A stretch of 15,851 nt of DNA from Chloroflexota bacterium. Lineage in GTDB: Bacteria > Chloroflexota > Anaerolineae > UBA4142. This document shows, one piece after another, positions 6,613 to 14,719 of this stretch (its first letter is position 1; each line of letters starts with the position of its first letter). Both the position numbers and the translations under genes were made by a program. The DNA lies in contig JAMCRS010000253.1 of NCBI GenBank assembly GCA_023380675.1, positions 1 through 15,851 of the forward strand. The letters run 5' to 3'. A model generated the notes under the pieces. The model did no database searches. It saw only the letters and a program-made list of their open reading frames with translations, and was not told where the DNA came from.

Positions 6613-6660
6613 CCGGCCCCTCTCCCCAACGCGACTCCCCCTTCGCCTTCAGGGGGCCGG
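6613..6660. repeat. Inverted repeat, CCGGCCCC/GGGGCCGG arms
   Basis: Eight-base arms at 6613-6620 and 6653-6660 are perfect complements. Inside, CCCCCT pairs with AGGGGG across a short loop, so a long GC-rich stem is possible. It has no T-tract on either side and looks more like a dispersed intergenic repeat than a terminator. Confidence 0.5.
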
Positions 6661-6664
6661 GGCA

Positions 6665-6715
6665 ATGGAGCGTCGCTAAGGCCCGGCCTTTGGCCGGGCG
6701 TAATGGTCGCTCCAT
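6665..6715. repeat. Nested 51-bp inverted repeat
   Basis: The outer arms ATGGAGCG (6665-6672) and CGCTCCAT (6708-6715) are perfect. The inner arms GCCCGGCC (6681-6688) and GGCCGGGC (6692-6699) are perfect around a TTT loop. The outer and inner stems are separated by 8 unpaired bases on each side. The symmetry suggests a REP-like or small non-autonomous element. Confidence 0.6.
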
Positions 6716-6906
6716 CGAGGTCGGCAAGCGATGTCGAGTGACTTGCAGAAGCCGTGGGTACATGGAGACCCACCACGGGAGACAGCAGCCAGCTAGCCCG
6801 CGAAGCCGCAACTGCGTGAGATACGCGCTCCTGGAAATGACGCGTTTTTCGCGCGACGGTCCGTCGGCCGATGCTTTGCGAATGTTTGCCCCTGGTCCGC
6901 GGTTCG

Positions 6907-7419
6907 CTACCAGCCGCGAGAATAGTGCATTGCTTTAGCGGCGTCTCCCAGCTTGTCATAGTACCGGAATAAGTCATACCTGAGGTCAGGGTCGACCTTT
7001 TCGTCATTCAACCCGGCTGTCAACGACTCTACCAGATCAAGATACCCACGGCAGAGTGGAATGTCTCCTTCAAGCAGTGCTTCAAGCGCGATGCTGAGCG
7101 ACTTGTAGTACCGCTCGTGGCTTTCCTTCGGTCGGCTCTCAGCCGCGTAGATGTCTCCTTCCTCCCGTAAGAGCGTCGCGAGCAGCAAGGCCTTATCCTT
7201 GTCCAATGCGCTGCCGAATCTGCATGTCGTGATCAGTTCGTTCGCCGAGAGCTGCGCCGCCAAACTAGCGCTCAGTCCCAGGAATTCCTGTAGGGCTTGG
7301 TCGATCTGCAAGAGAGCTTGTTGGTATTGCCCGGCCTGTTTGAGACCCAGAATCCGCGCGATGGCTCTCGCGGCCTGGGTCACCATCCTGAGAATATGAT
7401 CTTCCTCATACACGGCCAC
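6907..7419 (-). CDS. DUF6483-type helical (TPR-like) protein
   Basis: The protein has 170 residues and is all-helical in appearance. The N-terminus reads DHILRMVTQAARAIARILGL, followed by KQAGQYQQALLQIDQALQEF, a TPR-like helix pair. Further helices include LLREEGDIYAAESRPKESHE, and the protein ends in YDKLGDAAKAMHYSRGW. This pattern recalls the DUF6483 family, common in Chloroflexota and of unknown function. No signal peptide or membrane segment is present, so it is probably cytoplasmic. GTG at 7419 has GGAG about 4 nt upstream; a second GTG two codons later is possible. The stop is TAG. It lies on the same strand as the surface proteins on both sides. Confidence 0.75.
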   Translation of the reverse strand: MAVYEEDHILRMVTQAARAIARILGLKQAGQYQQALLQIDQALQEFLGLSASLAAQLSANELITTCRFGSALDKDKALLLATLLREEGDIYAAESRPKESHERYYKSLSIALEALLEGDIPLCRGYLDLVESLTAGLNDEKVDPDLRYDLFRYYDKLGDAAKAMHYSRGW

Positions 7420-7521
7420 TTGTCTCCGGAGTCACAGATCCTAGTCCCACATCTAATCGGTGCCGCTTCTGGTCAGTCTGCGTACGGTCGACGCCGCGAT
7501 TCTCGAGGGGTTGGTACGCCC

Positions 7522-8121
7522 CTAAAGCGGCGGCAACGCGCCGATCCGGTAGATCTTGCCAGTCGTTTGGTTAACAAAATAGATCACGCCACCCCGCTTC
7601 CCGGGCCCGGCCCCGGGCATCGGCAACCTGACTGCTCCTCTAATGGTGACGACCCAGAATGGATCCTCGTCGCGGCTGTCGTACGATCGTGAGCCGTCGT
7701 AGGAGGTCATGCTTTGGTACCATTGGATGCTTATCCTCCCCGGCTCCAGGCGAGGCGTCTCGAGACACCACGGATCGTCCCAATCCGCGTTGTTGATGTC
7801 CATGTCCAAAACGACCGTGAGGATTTCCTGTTCGCTTTCTAGCGGATGAGAGAGCGTGGCATCGGGCGCCGCGGTCCGGACGGGCTGTGGCAGACCCGGC
7901 GTGGGAGTCGGGGCGGGCGTAGGCGGTGTTAAGCGCGGAGTAGCCACGGGCGGTGGAATCCGTGTCGGACGCGGCGGGCACGTGGAGACCAGGTTGGTCT
8001 CGAAGGCCTGGTCTGTTGGCGGCACCGTCGCAGGCTGGCGATTCGAGAGTTCAAGGTCCAGGAGGACTGACGCTGCAAGAATCGTCGCGGCCGCGGCAAC
8101 AACGAGATGCGCTTTGCTCAC
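7522..8121 (-). CDS. Membrane-anchored or secreted protein with Pro/Thr-rich linker, function unknown
   Basis: The protein has 199 residues. An N-terminal hydrophobic segment (about 5-22, VVAAAATILAASVLLDL) acts as signal peptide or anchor. A Pro/Thr-rich linker occupies about 48-82, with PTPAPTPTPG repeats. The exported domain (about 95-199) contains LTVVLDMDINNADWDDPWC, an aromatic-rich strand region, and the ending GGVIYFVNQTTGKIYRIGAL, which resembles the closing hairpin of PepSY-like folds. That resemblance is too weak for a name. GTG at 8121 is preceded by AGAGGTG at good spacing. The stop is TAG. It shares the 'anchor, stalk, outer domain' plan with the beta-helix gene upstream and the lipoprotein downstream. 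Confidence 0.7.
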   Translation of the reverse strand: MSKAHLVVAAAATILAASVLLDLELSNRQPATVPPTDQAFETNLVSTCPPRPTRIPPPVATPRLTPPTPAPTPTPGLPQPVRTAAPDATLSHPLESEQEILTVVLDMDINNADWDDPWCLETPRLEPGRISIQWYQSMTSYDGSRSYDSRDEDPFWVVTIRGAVRLPMPGAGPGKRGGVIYFVNQTTGKIYRIGALPPL

Positions 8122-8326
8122 TGTCCACCTCTTGAAGGACTGCAGGCAGAGGTAACGAAAGCCGCTACACGGGGTTTGTCTCTATTGGCTCATCCGCCTC
8201 AAGGGGGTCTTGGCTTTGTCGAGCTGAGGACTGCGCAGAAGGAAGGTTGCGTTCCGCCATATGGAACCGTTCATCCGCGCGGCCGTCGACGGCGACAAGC
8301 GGCGCCGCATGCGCGCGTAGCTGCCC
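8122..8326. other. Gap between the beta-helix and anchored-protein genes
   Basis: This is about 205 nt with no promoter or terminator that I can support on the minus strand, so the anchored-protein gene may be read from the beta-helix promoter. Confidence 0.4.
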
Positions 8327-9985
8327 CTACCGGGGGAACCAGAGCGCGGCCACCCCGCGCGCCCAGGGGAAGGCGTCCCCGGCGAATCCCTGCAGGTTAT
8401 TGCCGTCGGAATTTCCCTGCACGAGAAACGTCCGGCCGTTGTCGCGATAGGTGTTATTGGTCACCTGGTTGCTCGTCGAGTCCTGTAAGTGGATGGCGAT
8501 GGAATTGGACTGCAACGTGTTTCCGCACAGGCAGTTGCCGTACGACCGGTAGTCGCCCGCGGGAAGGAACGCAAATGCCGCATGGTCGTAGTCTTCGGAA
8601 TAAAAGTAAAGCCCTTCGTTGCTGCTGATGATCTGATTTCCCGAGACGGTGTTGTTGCGGCTGTTCGACGAGATGATTCCGTGGTTGTGCATTCCGACGA
8701 TCGTGTTGCCGTTGATCTCGTTGTCGTGCGCAAATCCGATCCAAACGCCGTCCAACCCATCCCGCATCTGGTTGTTGTCGACCTTGTTCCCGGTGCAGAA
8801 TCCGAGCTCCACGGCGTTGTAAAGAACGGACGAGATCGTGTTGCCGCTGATCGTATTGTTGTTGCCGCAGGGAAGCGCGTGCGCTTTGATGAAGACTCCG
8901 TTGCCGTTTCGGCCGATGACCGTGTTATTCGAGACGACGTTTCCATTGGCCCCGTCCTGCACGACGATGCCGCCGGCGTCGCAGCCGTACCCGACCGTCC
9001 CGGCTCCCCAGGTGCATTTGCGGACGTTGTCGGCCGTGGTATTGTTCAGCACCTGGCTGTTTTGTGTTCTCAGAATGTTGATTCCCCAGGCCGAATTGTC
9101 GGACGCCGTGTTCCCTTGAACGAGGACTCCACTCGAATAGCGCACGTCGATCCCGATAGCCTGGTGAACCGTCGTGTTCCCCAGGATCTGCGCATTGGTG
9201 GCGTTATTCACTCGAATGCCGCCGCCTTCGACCATCCCGAGGAATTTGCCAAAACGAGACGTGGGGTCGGTATCGTCGTAGTTGTTCGAGCTATTGCTGT
9301 CCCTTACGACATGATGATCTCCGCTTTGAATGTAGATCCCGTACGTGTAATTCGACACATTACAATTGCGTATTTCTACGTTGGAGGGAGACTGCGTCCC
9401 CAATAGACCATAGTTGCGAACCGCAATTCCGTAGCCGGTAAAGTTGGCGCCTCGGATCGCGTGCCCGGCGCAGTCAAGCACGACATTACTGGCGGCGATC
9501 GAAATGCAGTCCCCGCTCGACGTGAGGTCCCCGGTCAGACTATAGTTCCCGCTTTTGTCGATCGTCCCGCATCCGGACACCGCGCTTGATGGGACCGACG
9601 TTGCCGGCCTGGGTGTCGGCGGTACGACGGGCGCCGGGGTTCGAGTCGGCTGAGGCGGACGAGTGGCCGTAGGCGGCTTCGTCGGCTTTGGTGTAGACGA
9701 AGGGGCGGGTGTCAAGGTGATGGTCGGAGTGGGGCTGACCGTTTGGGTTTTCGTGGGCGTAAAGGTTCGCGTCGGGGATGGAGTGTTGCTTGCCGTGGGA
9801 GTCGGTGGGGTCGTGCTCAATAGAGCGACGAAGACCGCCGTCGTGTGAGCCACCGCCGTGCGTTCGGCGACGATGCCCATCGCGCGATCGTACTGATCTA
9901 CCAGAACCGCGAACACTCCCATGGCCACGAGACCAAGCACTGTCGTTTCGACGACGACCAGGACCGACAGTTCTTTCCTTCGCAT
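8327..9985 (-). CDS. Membrane-anchored right-handed parallel beta-helix protein (NosD/PbH1-like)
   Basis: The protein has 552 residues. A single membrane anchor (about 5-29) follows MRRKE. A Thr/Pro/Ser stalk (about 58-134) comes next, then a beta-helix from about 138 to 535 built from repeating units such as NTISGNTISS, NKVDNNQMRDG, NEINGNTIVG and NTVSGNQIISSN. Such Asn/Gly-rich coils are typical of PbH1/NosD-type folds that bind or process polysaccharides. No catalytic residues can be assigned. Several Cys (139, 160, 172, 208, 324, 335, 373, 397, 485, 487) may form disulphides outside the cell. ATG at 9985 is chosen because GAGG stands 8 nt upstream and a strong promoter ends at 10020; the longer frame would start inside the -35 box. 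The stop is TAG, with no clear terminator. Confidence 0.88.
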   Translation of the reverse strand: MRRKELSVLVVVETTVLGLVAMGVFAVLVDQYDRAMGIVAERTAVAHTTAVFVALLSTTPPTPTASNTPSPTRTFTPTKTQTVSPTPTITLTPAPSSTPKPTKPPTATRPPQPTRTPAPVVPPTPRPATSVPSSAVSGCGTIDKSGNYSLTGDLTSSGDCISIAASNVVLDCAGHAIRGANFTGYGIAVRNYGLLGTQSPSNVEIRNCNVSNYTYGIYIQSGDHHVVRDSNSSNNYDDTDPTSRFGKFLGMVEGGGIRVNNATNAQILGNTTVHQAIGIDVRYSSGVLVQGNTASDNSAWGINILRTQNSQVLNNTTADNVRKCTWGAGTVGYGCDAGGIVVQDGANGNVVSNNTVIGRNGNGVFIKAHALPCGNNNTISGNTISSVLYNAVELGFCTGNKVDNNQMRDGLDGVWIGFAHDNEINGNTIVGMHNHGIISSNSRNNTVSGNQIISSNEGLYFYSEDYDHAAFAFLPAGDYRSYGNCLCGNTLQSNSIAIHLQDSTSNQVTNNTYRDNGRTFLVQGNSDGNNLQGFAGDAFPWARGVAALWFPR

Positions 9986-10019
9986 CAGGTGTGCCTCGTC
10001 CTTTTCAGCATCGACGACG

Positions 10020-10048
10020 ATTCTAGCACAGTGCACGCGCGGTGTCAA
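10020..10048 (-). promoter_or_regulatory. Sigma-70-type promoter of the beta-helix gene
   Basis: On the minus strand there is TTGACA (10043-10048), a 17-nt spacer and TAGAAT (10020-10025). The -35 box is perfect and the -10 box differs at one position. Transcription should start near 10012, leaving a leader of about 27 nt before ATG at 9985. It is one of the two best promoters in the window. Confidence 0.85.
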
Positions 10049-10310
10049 TTCGTCTTATGCAACCGGGTGCCGGTTTTTGCGTCGCGATCGACCGCCGCTC
10101 GAAATGGGCAAGACTCTGTTCTTGGACATGCCGCCGCCAGCGTGAGTCAAGCGAAATCGGCGTATGCCCCCTAAGTCGAAATCTGTTTTTAGGGACCTCC
10201 GACTCGGCGCAGTACCGGCGGATTTCGCCGTCCCGCGGGCGTCGATCGGTGTCTCCGTCGAAGGCGCGGCGACTGAATCCTTCCGCGAGCGAACAGACCC
10301 AAAAGGGGGA
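10049..10310. other. Divergent intergenic region between two promoters
   Basis: No gene is seen. A terminator-like hairpin on the plus strand, AACCGG-GTG-CCGGTT (10061-10075) with T to 10078, lies just upstream of the minus-strand promoter and could block antisense entry. GCGAAATC (10151-10158) and GATTTCGC (10221-10228) form a distant 8-bp inverted repeat, and CCCTAA/TTAGGG (10169-10194) a weak one. None has a clear role. Confidence 0.4.
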
Positions 10311-10340
10311 TTGAACCGTGCGCTGAAAACGTGTTAGAAT
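10311..10340 (+). promoter_or_regulatory. Promoter of the TPR-GGDEF gene
   Basis: TTGAAC (10311-10316), an 18-nt spacer and TAGAAT (10335-10340), preceded by TGT, which gives an extended -10 (TGn). Transcription should begin near 10347, about 40 nt before the first possible start codon. Confidence 0.75.
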
Positions 10341-10389
10341 AGCTCAGGAATTCGACCCGCCTCCGGAGCGTGGCGCTGGCCTGCAAGAT

Positions 10390-12141
10390 TTGGCATTTTT
10401 TCCCGCGCTGTTTCAATCCCGATCGTCAGGCTGCAAATTGAGGAATAGCATCGAGAATCTGGAGCTCGAACTGAGTCTGGTCGCGGACCCAAAGGCAAGA
10501 GTCGACGTTCTTAACGAACTCGCCTGGCAAGTGAGACACAGCGACCGCGAGCGATCGAAAACGCTCGGCGAGCAAGCGCGATCGCTGGCCGTGGAACTGC
10601 TATGCGATGACAAGCCGTATTCGCAGGGCCTTGCGGCCAGCTTGAGAACGCTGAGCTATCTGAACGGGGCGAACGGAAACTACAACCTGGCTCTGGCGCA
10701 GTCGCTCGAAGCGTTCGACATACTTGAGCGCGTGCCGGAAAACGCCCTGCAGATCGACGTTCTATGCAACATCGCCTGGGTATACCGGGGCTTTGGCGAC
10801 TACGGAATCGCGCTCGACCATGCAATGAAGGCCCTGAAACTGGCGCAAGCGAGCACAGACCGCGAGCGCGAGGCGACGGTCCTCGACCTCATCAGCAACA
10901 TATACTCCGAGTCGAACAACCTTCCCGAAGCTCTCCCAACCTACGATCGGGCGCTCGCGATCTATCGCGAGCTGGGACTCGTGCAAGGAGAGTCGCTGGT
11001 CCTGAACAACCTAGCCCTGACGTATATTCAAATGGGTCGCGGCGCCGAGGCGATCGAGGCAAGTCTGCGGAGCCTCCAGATCGCGCAAGAGAACGGCCTG
11101 TCCAGCCTTGTGCTCACGGCCCTCGGCACAACGGGCGAGGTCTACGTCGCGCTCGCCGAGTGCGACAACGCGATCAAGTTCCTCAAGCAGGCGTTGTCGA
11201 TCGCAGTCGAGCGCGGAGCAAGTTACGATCGTTTCTGGAGCTTGTTCAACCTGGGCAAGGTGTATCTCAGTCTCGGCGACGCCGACTCGGCGCGGTCTCA
11301 TCTACAGTCGGCGCTGCTGGTCAGCCAAACGCTGGATAACCGGCCCGGGCAGTTCCAGTGCCACGAGCTCTTGGCGCAATTGCACGAACGCCGCGGCGAG
11401 CTTGCCGACGCTCTCGCGCATTACAAGCAATTTCACTCTCTCAAAGAGACGGTGTTCAACGAGGACGCGGCCAAGCGGCTGGCCGGGCTGCAAGTGATCC
11501 ACCAGGTCGAAACCGCACGACGAGAGCTCGAGATACACCACCTCAAGACCATCGAACTCCAAAAAGAGATCGAGGAGCGCAAGTCCGCGCAGGCCGCCCT
11601 CGAAAAGCTCGCGACGACCGATGCGCTGACCGGCCTATTGAACCGCCGAGAGTTTTTCGTCCTCGCGGAACGCGAGTTCCAGCGCGCCCGTCAAGAGAAC
11701 TTCGCCCTGTCCGTGATCTTGCTCGACCTCGATCATTTCAAGCGGATCAACGATACGCTGGGCCACGCGATCGGCGACCAGGCACTCGCGGCGGCGGCGA
11801 AGACCGTCCGCTCATGCTTGCGCGAGGACGAGATCGTCGGGCGCTACGGCGGAGACGAATTCGTCATTCTATTGCCGGGCAGCGATCTCGCCGTTGCCGC
11901 GCAGGTTGCCGAACGACTGCACGCAAGGGTTGCCGCGCAGTCGATTCCGACCGAACGCGGACCGGTCGCTCTCTCGATCAGCCTGGGGATCGAAGAGCTC
12001 GGCGTTCAGAGCTGCAGCCTGGACATCCTACTCGACCACGCAGACCAGGCAATGTACACGGCCAAGCGCGCAGGCCGCAACCGCTCGGCCGCATACGGCA
12101 AGGCCAGCCGCCGGCGGTCCAGGCGCGCCGCGGACGATTGA
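10390..12141 (+). CDS. TPR-repeat diguanylate cyclase (GGDEF)
   Basis: Residues about 30-365 are tandem TPR helices of the kind found in signalling sensors, such as LNNLALTYIQMGRGAEAIEA and LGKVYLSLGDADSARSHL. A coiled-coil linker (about 370-405) leads to a GGDEF domain (about 406-570). Metal-binding Asp residues sit in LLDLDHFK (446/448), the catalytic signature RYGGDEF spans 485-491, and the C-terminal AMYTAKRAGRNR is typical. The full signature suggests active c-di-GMP synthesis from two GTP. The inhibitory I-site position reads REDE (478-481) rather than RxxD, so product inhibition may be lost. There is no membrane segment, so it is cytoplasmic. The start is uncertain: TTG at 10390 or TTG at 10438, the latter being more like relatives. 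The stop is TGA and the terminator is at 12219-12260. Confidence 0.93.
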   Translation: MAFFPALFQSRSSGCKLRNSIENLELELSLVADPKARVDVLNELAWQVRHSDRERSKTLGEQARSLAVELLCDDKPYSQGLAASLRTLSYLNGANGNYNLALAQSLEAFDILERVPENALQIDVLCNIAWVYRGFGDYGIALDHAMKALKLAQASTDREREATVLDLISNIYSESNNLPEALPTYDRALAIYRELGLVQGESLVLNNLALTYIQMGRGAEAIEASLRSLQIAQENGLSSLVLTALGTTGEVYVALAECDNAIKFLKQALSIAVERGASYDRFWSLFNLGKVYLSLGDADSARSHLQSALLVSQTLDNRPGQFQCHELLAQLHERRGELADALAHYKQFHSLKETVFNEDAAKRLAGLQVIHQVETARRELEIHHLKTIELQKEIEERKSAQAALEKLATTDALTGLLNRREFFVLAEREFQRARQENFALSVILLDLDHFKRINDTLGHAIGDQALAAAAKTVRSCLREDEIVGRYGGDEFVILLPGSDLAVAAQVAERLHARVAAQSIPTERGPVALSISLGIEELGVQSCSLDILLDHADQAMYTAKRAGRNRSAAYGKASRRRSRRAADD

Positions 12142-12218
12142 ACGGGCGGCGACCGATTTTCCCTCCGCGGCCGTTTGTCGGACAGCCGCGGGTGGCAACA
12201 ACCTTTGTACTCAAAACG

Positions 12219-12260
12219 AAGCCAGGCGGGTGAGGTGTGTTCCTCACCCGCCTGGCTTTT
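12219..12260. terminator. Bidirectional intrinsic terminator between the GGDEF gene and hppA
   Basis: A 17-bp perfect stem (12219-12235 with 12242-12258) has a 6-nt loop. It is followed by T at 12257-12260 on the plus strand and by TTCGTTTT on the minus strand. It lies 80 nt after the GGDEF stop and about 27 nt after the hppA stop, so it can serve both. Confidence 0.9.
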
Positions 12261-12285
12261 GGCATATCTGGTACCTGCGCCCGCG

Positions 12286-14478
12286 CTAGATAAAGAGAGG
12301 CGCCAACACCAGCGTAATCGTCGAAAGCAGTTTGATGAGGACGTGAACGGACGGCCCGGCCGTATCCTTGAACGGGTCCCCGACCGTGTCTCCAACTACG
12401 GCCGCTTTGTGCGCCTCGCTCTTTTTCGCCTGGATGTTGCCTTGCTCGTCGCGGAACTCGCCGGACTCTATGAACTTCTTGGCGTTGTCCCACGCGCCGC
12501 CGCCGTTGTTCATCACCGTAGCAAGAATGATGCCGGTGATTGTGCCTACCATCAAGAGCGCCGCTTCCGCCTCCGCACGCAGTATGACGCCGACGACGAT
12601 CGGCGCCCCAACGGCCAAGACACCCGGAAGGACCATCGCGCTCAACGCGCCCCGCGCGGTAATGTCGACTGCTTTGGCGTAGTCCGGCTTGTTCTTGCCC
12701 TCCATAATGCCCGGGATCTCACGGAACTGGCGCCGCACCTCTTCGATGATCTGCTCCGCCACGTGGCTCACGGCCCGAATGGCGAACGACGAGAACAGGA
12801 AAATAAGCGCCGCGCCGAGCATCGCGCCGACGAACACCTCGACCTTGCCGATGTCGACCCGGTGCGCCGCGGTCCAGATCACCTGCCCCTGCGCGGAATC
12901 CGCCGCGACATTTTGGATCGCCTGCCGGACCGCCGCGACCTTGTCCAGATAGGCGCTGAAGAGCAGGAAAGCCGCCAGCGCCGCCGATCCGATCGCATAC
13001 CCCTTGGTCAACGCCTTGGTCGTATTCCCGGCGGAGTCCAGCGCATCCGTACCCTTGCGGATTTCTTCCGGTGCGCCGGACATTTCGACGATGCCCCCGG
13101 CGTTATCGACGATCGGGCCGAACGTGTCCATGGCGAGAATGAACGCTGCCGGCATCAACATTCCCATCGTCGCCACTGCGGTGCCGAAGACGCCGGCGAC
13201 GTACGGCTGGACCCCGAGTGCTGCCGCCGCCTGCGAGCCAAGAAAGAACGAGGCGATCAGCGCGAGGCCGACCGCGATCACCGGCGCCGCCGTGTTCTCA
13301 AAGCCGACGGACAAGCCCGTAATGATATTCGGACCGGCTCCTCGCAGCGACGCGTTCGCGATGCTCTTGACCGGCCGATACCTCGAATCGGTGTAGTACA
13401 TCGTGATGAGGAAGAACGCAACGCTGGTCAGCAATCCGACGATGCCGGCCCAGAAGAAGAAGAGATTGCCTAACAACTGCGTCACGACAAAGTACATCAT
13501 CGCCGCGGCCAGGATGACGGTCAAGGCAAACCCGCGCAGCAGCGGGTTCATGGGCGCTTCCCCTTCGTTCAACTTCAATGCGGGGAGCGACGTGGTGGCC
13601 CACACGCCGATGATCGAAGCGATCAATCCGAACGCGCGAACGACGAGTGGGAAAAAGATCCAGTCCTGGTTCTTGGTGACGGCGTAGATCGCCACTCCCA
13701 GTATCATCGCGCCGATGTTTTCGGCGACCGTCGACTCGAACAGGTCGGCGCCGCGGCCGGCGCAGTCGCCGACGTTATCCCCCACGAGGTCGGCGATCAC
13801 GCCGGCATTGCGCGGATCGTCTTCCGGGATACCGGCTTCCACTTTGCCCACCAGGTCTGATCCAACGTCAGCCGCCTTGGTGTAAATCCCGCCGCCCAAC
13901 TGGGCGAACAGCGCGACGAAGCTGGCCCCAAAGCCCATCCCCACGATCAAAAAGGGAGCGTTGCGGGCGGCTTCGGGACCCGACAACCCGCCGTAGGCCC
14001 AGAACATCACAAAAACGCCGATCAGCGAGAGGCCGACGACCAGAAATCCGGAAACGGCCCCTCCGCGGAGCGCCACGGCCAGCGCCGGTCCGACGCCCTG
14101 CCGCGCCGCGCTCGCGGTCCGCACATTCGACTTGACCGCGACGAACATTCCGATGATGCCGCTGAGGGCGCTGGCTGCGGCGCCGACCAGGAAAGCGATG
14201 GCGGTACGAATGCCCAGTCCTGCACCGACGATGCCAGTCTCCGAATAAGTCTCAAACGCGCCCACCAGTGCGCCGATGACGACGGCGGTGATGATCGCAA
14301 GCGCCGCAATCGTGCCGTACTGCCGCGTAATGAATGCGACCGCGCCCTCGTAGATCGTCGCGGCCACGTCCTGCATCTCTTGGGTGCCGGTGTCGCGGCG
14401 CAGCACATCCCACGCGAGATAGAGGACGAACAAGAGCGTCAGCACACCCGAAGCAGGAATGATCCAAACCAGCCCCAT
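12286..14478 (-). CDS. hppA: Membrane-bound K+-independent proton-pumping pyrophosphatase
   Basis: The protein has 730 residues, about 16 membrane helices, and a normal length for the family. It hydrolyses pyrophosphate and moves H+ across the membrane. The substrate motifs are complete: DVGSDLVGKVEAGIPEDDPR (204-223) with DNVGDCAGRGADLFES soon after, DNAGGIVEMSG near 458-468, and DTVGDPFKDTAGPS near the C-terminus. The diagnostic position reads GNTTK (484-488). Lys there, instead of Ala, marks the K+-independent subclass, which pumps H+. ATG at 14478 has a GGGGGAGAGAG sequence just upstream. The stop is TAG. A leader of roughly 125 nt with a hairpin (14514-14537) separates it from its candidate promoter (14612-14639). 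It lies downstream of etfA on the same strand but probably has its own transcript. Confidence 0.97.
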   Translation of the reverse strand: MGLVWIIPASGVLTLLFVLYLAWDVLRRDTGTQEMQDVAATIYEGAVAFITRQYGTIAALAIITAVVIGALVGAFETYSETGIVGAGLGIRTAIAFLVGAAASALSGIIGMFVAVKSNVRTASAARQGVGPALAVALRGGAVSGFLVVGLSLIGVFVMFWAYGGLSGPEAARNAPFLIVGMGFGASFVALFAQLGGGIYTKAADVGSDLVGKVEAGIPEDDPRNAGVIADLVGDNVGDCAGRGADLFESTVAENIGAMILGVAIYAVTKNQDWIFFPLVVRAFGLIASIIGVWATTSLPALKLNEGEAPMNPLLRGFALTVILAAAMMYFVVTQLLGNLFFFWAGIVGLLTSVAFFLITMYYTDSRYRPVKSIANASLRGAGPNIITGLSVGFENTAAPVIAVGLALIASFFLGSQAAAALGVQPYVAGVFGTAVATMGMLMPAAFILAMDTFGPIVDNAGGIVEMSGAPEEIRKGTDALDSAGNTTKALTKGYAIGSAALAAFLLFSAYLDKVAAVRQAIQNVAADSAQGQVIWTAAHRVDIGKVEVFVGAMLGAALIFLFSSFAIRAVSHVAEQIIEEVRRQFREIPGIMEGKNKPDYAKAVDITARGALSAMVLPGVLAVGAPIVVGVILRAEAEAALLMVGTITGIILATVMNNGGGAWDNAKKFIESGEFRDEQGNIQAKKSEAHKAAVVGDTVGDPFKDTAGPSVHVLIKLLSTITLVLAPLFI

Positions 14479-14513
14479 GACTCTCTCCCCCTCATTGATT
14501 TAAAATACAAATA

Positions 14514-14537
14514 CGGTCGAACACCGTCGTTCGGCCG
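14514..14537. repeat. Inverted repeat in the hppA leader
   Basis: CGGTCGAAC pairs with GTTCGGCCG (9 bp, one G-T wobble) around ACCGTC. It lies about 35 nt upstream of the hppA start and may be an operator or an mRNA hairpin. Confidence 0.5.
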
Positions 14538-14611
14538 GTTTATTTGCAGCGTCGCAGAGGTCAACCATATTCATCGTTAAGGTAGTGGCGCGAGGCACTA
14601 TGCTTTTATTT

Positions 14612-14639
14612 ATTCTACCACAGGTTGGGCGAAAAGCAA
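14612..14639 (-). promoter_or_regulatory. Candidate promoter of hppA
   Basis: On the minus strand there is TTGCTT (14634-14639), a 16-nt spacer and TAGAAT (14612-14617), with TGG before the -10 box giving an extended -10. The -35 box is imperfect. It lies between the etfA stop and hppA, which supports separate expression. Confidence 0.55.
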
Positions 14640-14719
14640 AATCCCTTCCGCAATTTTTAGATCGCGAACCGTGTCAACGCATTCCCAGGTTCCCGCACCC
14701 CGGCCGAGCCGATCGGTTC

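Larger units (their letters stand above)
6589..6906. other. Intergenic stretch with GC-rich inverted repeats
   Basis: The left half holds two adjacent inverted repeats (6613-6660 and 6665-6715), listed separately. From 6716 to 6906 I see no gene, promoter or RNA that I can support. Confidence 0.5.

Noticed and set aside
8489..9406. 305-codon plus-strand frame opposite the beta-helix gene
   Set aside because: Its Val/Asp-rich composition simply mirrors the Asn/Thr repeats of the beta-helix frame, and it has no start signal.
9600..9840. Repetitive sequence in the Thr/Pro stalk, considered as a CRISPR-like or tandem repeat array
   Set aside because: The repetition comes from Thr/Pro/Ser codons in one continuous coding frame; there are no constant repeats with unique spacers.
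10169..10194. CCCTAA/TTAGGG pair suggesting a telomere-like or regulatory element
   Set aside because: Single copies with a 14-nt loop; no repeat array.
12175..13473. 432-codon plus-strand frame opposite hppA
   Set aside because: It is the antisense of a strongly conserved pyrophosphatase, with an Arg/Asp-rich low-complexity translation, and it runs through the bidirectional terminator.
14514..14537. SOS box (GAAC-N4-GTTC type) in the hppA leader
   Set aside because: The spacer between GAAC and GTTC is 6 nt rather than 4, and hppA is not an expected SOS gene; kept only as an inverted repeat.
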